From NCBI RefSeq assembly GCF_018604545.1, contig NZ_CP075896.1, positions 6,634,001-6,698,000 of the forward strand: a DNA stretch of 64,000 bases, given 5' to 3'. Shown piece by piece: positions 63,125 through 64,000 of this stretch (position 1 is the stretch's first letter; each line of letters opens with the position of its first letter). The notes beneath the pieces are model-generated. The model did not search any database. It saw only the letters and a program-made list of their open reading frames with translations, and was not told the origin of the DNA. This DNA is from Streptomyces koelreuteriae (GTDB lineage: Bacteria; Actinomycetota; Actinomycetes; Streptomycetales; Streptomycetaceae). The translations under genes were made by a program, and so were the position numbers.

Positions 63125-63643
63125 ATGAGCGTCGCAGAACCCCGCACGATTGTCCTCTTCCGCCATGCGAAAGCCGACTGGCCACAGGTGACCGATCACG
63201 AGCGTCCGCTTGCCGACCGGGGCCGAAAAGACGCGGCGGAGGCCGGGCGCAGGCTGGCCGACACCGGCATCCCAGTCGACCTGGCCCTGTGCTCCACCTC
63301 GGTCCGGACCCGGGAAACCTGGAAGCTCGCCGTCCATGAGTTCCCGCATCGGCCGAAAACCGTCTACGAAGAGCGGATCTACGAGGCCTCCCCGGGCGAA
63401 CTGATCGCCGTGCTCAACGAGACCCCCGACGATGTGCGGAACGTCCTCATGATCGGCCACAACCCGGGCATCCAGGGCCTCGCCGACATCCTGGCGGGCT
63501 CGGCCGAGGACGACGCCCGCGAGCGGATGGACCGCCGTGGCTTCCCGGCCGCCGCCTTCGCCGTCCTGTCGTTCACCGGGTCATGGAAGAACGTGGAGCC
63601 CGGCGTGGCCGCGCTGGGCGACTACTGGGCGCCGACCGAGTGA
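63125..63643 (+). CDS. SixA-type histidine phosphatase
   Basis: A 172-residue phosphohistidine phosphatase of the SixA branch. The catalytic RH(A) motif is FRHAKADWP near residue 13; the second histidine is in MIGHNPGIQGLA. ATG 63125 is used; ATG 63101 is an in-frame alternative. SixA removes phosphate from phosphohistidine in signalling or PTS proteins in E. coli; no partner is nearby. Confidence 0.88.
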   Translation: MSVAEPRTIVLFRHAKADWPQVTDHERPLADRGRKDAAEAGRRLADTGIPVDLALCSTSVRTRETWKLAVHEFPHRPKTVYEERIYEASPGELIAVLNETPDDVRNVLMIGHNPGIQGLADILAGSAEDDARERMDRRGFPAAAFAVLSFTGSWKNVEPGVAALGDYWAPTE

Positions 63644-63673
63644 CCGTCGCCGCGTGACCGTGGGGCAGTGACA

Positions 63674-63703
63674 GGGGCCCGGCACCGCACGGTGCCGGGC
63701 CCC
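63674..63703. terminator. Bidirectional terminator between SixA-like gene and serB
   Basis: A perfect 13-bp GC stem (63674-63686 with 63691-63703) and a 4-nt loop between convergent genes. Confidence 0.9.
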
Positions 63704-63714
63704 TCCTGCCTGCT

Positions 63715-64000
63715 TCAGACCGTGTCGAGGGTGTCCGCCGCCTCGACCTCTTCGCGCGTGACGCCCAGCAGGTACAGCACCGTGTCCAGGAACGGGAAAT
63801 TCACCGCCGTGTGCGCGGCCTCGCGCACCACCGGCTTGGCGTTGAAGGCGACACCCAGACCGGCCGCGTTCAGCATGTCCAGGTCGTTCGCACCGTCACC
63901 GATCGCCACGGTCTGCGACAGCGGCACGCCCGCCTCCGCCGCGAACCGGCGCAGCAGCCGCGCCTTGCCCGCGCGGTCGACGATCTCGCCGGTGACCTTG
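63715..64000 (-). CDS. serB: Phosphoserine phosphatase, 3' part only
   Basis: The last 94 codons of SerB; the gene continues past the window end. Visible parts are VTGEIVDRAGKARLLRR, IGDGANDLDMLNAAGLGVAFNAKP (the HAD motif IV aspartates) and a C-terminal helix. SerB makes serine from phosphoserine. The start and the catalytic DFD/DST motif lie outside. Confidence 0.88.
   Translation of the reverse strand, partial: KVTGEIVDRAGKARLLRRFAAEAGVPLSQTVAIGDGANDLDMLNAAGLGVAFNAKPVVREAAHTAVNFPFLDTVLYLLGVTREEVEAADTLDTV

Overview
The window is a stretch of Streptomyces chromosome. Base composition is very GC-rich with G/C in almost every third codon position, GTG and TTG starts are frequent, and genes are packed with ATGA/GTGA overlaps. 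The gene content (ectABCD, an aerobic-type cobalamin cluster, pitH2, gbn, an LAXTG sortase substrate, fabG-fabI) follows the order I remember from the S. coelicolor SCO1808-SCO1870 region; that synteny is recalled, not computed. No tRNA, rRNA, CRISPR array, prophage or complete insertion sequence was seen.

Layout. 1-1900: a DsbA-like oxidoreductase and a class V aminotransferase. 1979-5174 (minus): ectABCD, making ectoine and 5-hydroxyectoine, with an AT-rich promoter region and a perfect dyad just upstream of ectA. 5514-9827: DinB-like protein, a repeat-rich gap, an aminotransferase, an amidohydrolase and a secreted LADTG sortase substrate. 9862-18834 (minus): a nine-gene cobalamin operon (cbiB, cobQ, a 45-codon gene, chelatase ID fusion, cobO, cobB, cobE-like, cbiX-like, cobC) led by a cobalamin riboswitch and a 19-codon upstream reading frame. 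19221-20787 (minus): pitH2 with a PHO box and a small membrane protein. 20863-26046: a 5'-truncated GH25 lysozyme, class II aldolase, alpha/beta hydrolase, an unrecognised conserved protein ending in a MITE-like element, and a VOC protein. 26122-29283: ABC-F ATPase with a short leader reading frame, the GATC-binding nucleoid protein Gbn behind a GATC cluster, and an enoyl-CoA hydratase. 29293-32474: an Asp23/AmaP envelope-stress type operon and a divergent partner.

32493-40018: SDR, GH15, then a minus-strand unit of symporter, SigE-family sigma factor, membrane protein and GH15, divergent from cstA plus a very short YbdD-like gene; the divergent region carries two inverted copies of one motif. 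40407-45627: SURF1, a metal-binding small protein, exonuclease/BRCT, sterol desaturase with a hexanucleotide tract, YhhN protein, CopD-like protein. 45871-48990: two tandem subtilisin-like secreted proteases. 49246-53793: DUF485-acetate symporter pair, moaA, small proteins, GlsB-like protein. 53857-59864: tyrS, the TldE/TldD pair, fabG-fabI. 60026-64000: secreted protein, FadR-type regulator divergent from a CynX/NimT MFS transporter, a 38-residue transporter-associated microprotein, a small membrane protein, a SixA-type phosphatase and the 3' end of serB.

The most unusual points are the cobalamin operon (a cbiX homologue lacking both histidines expected in its active site, no cobN in the window, and a 45-codon gene overlapping both neighbours between cobQ and the chelatase gene), the symporter-sigma-membrane protein unit facing cstA, the GATC cluster before gbn, and the leader reading frames before cbiB and the ABC-F gene.
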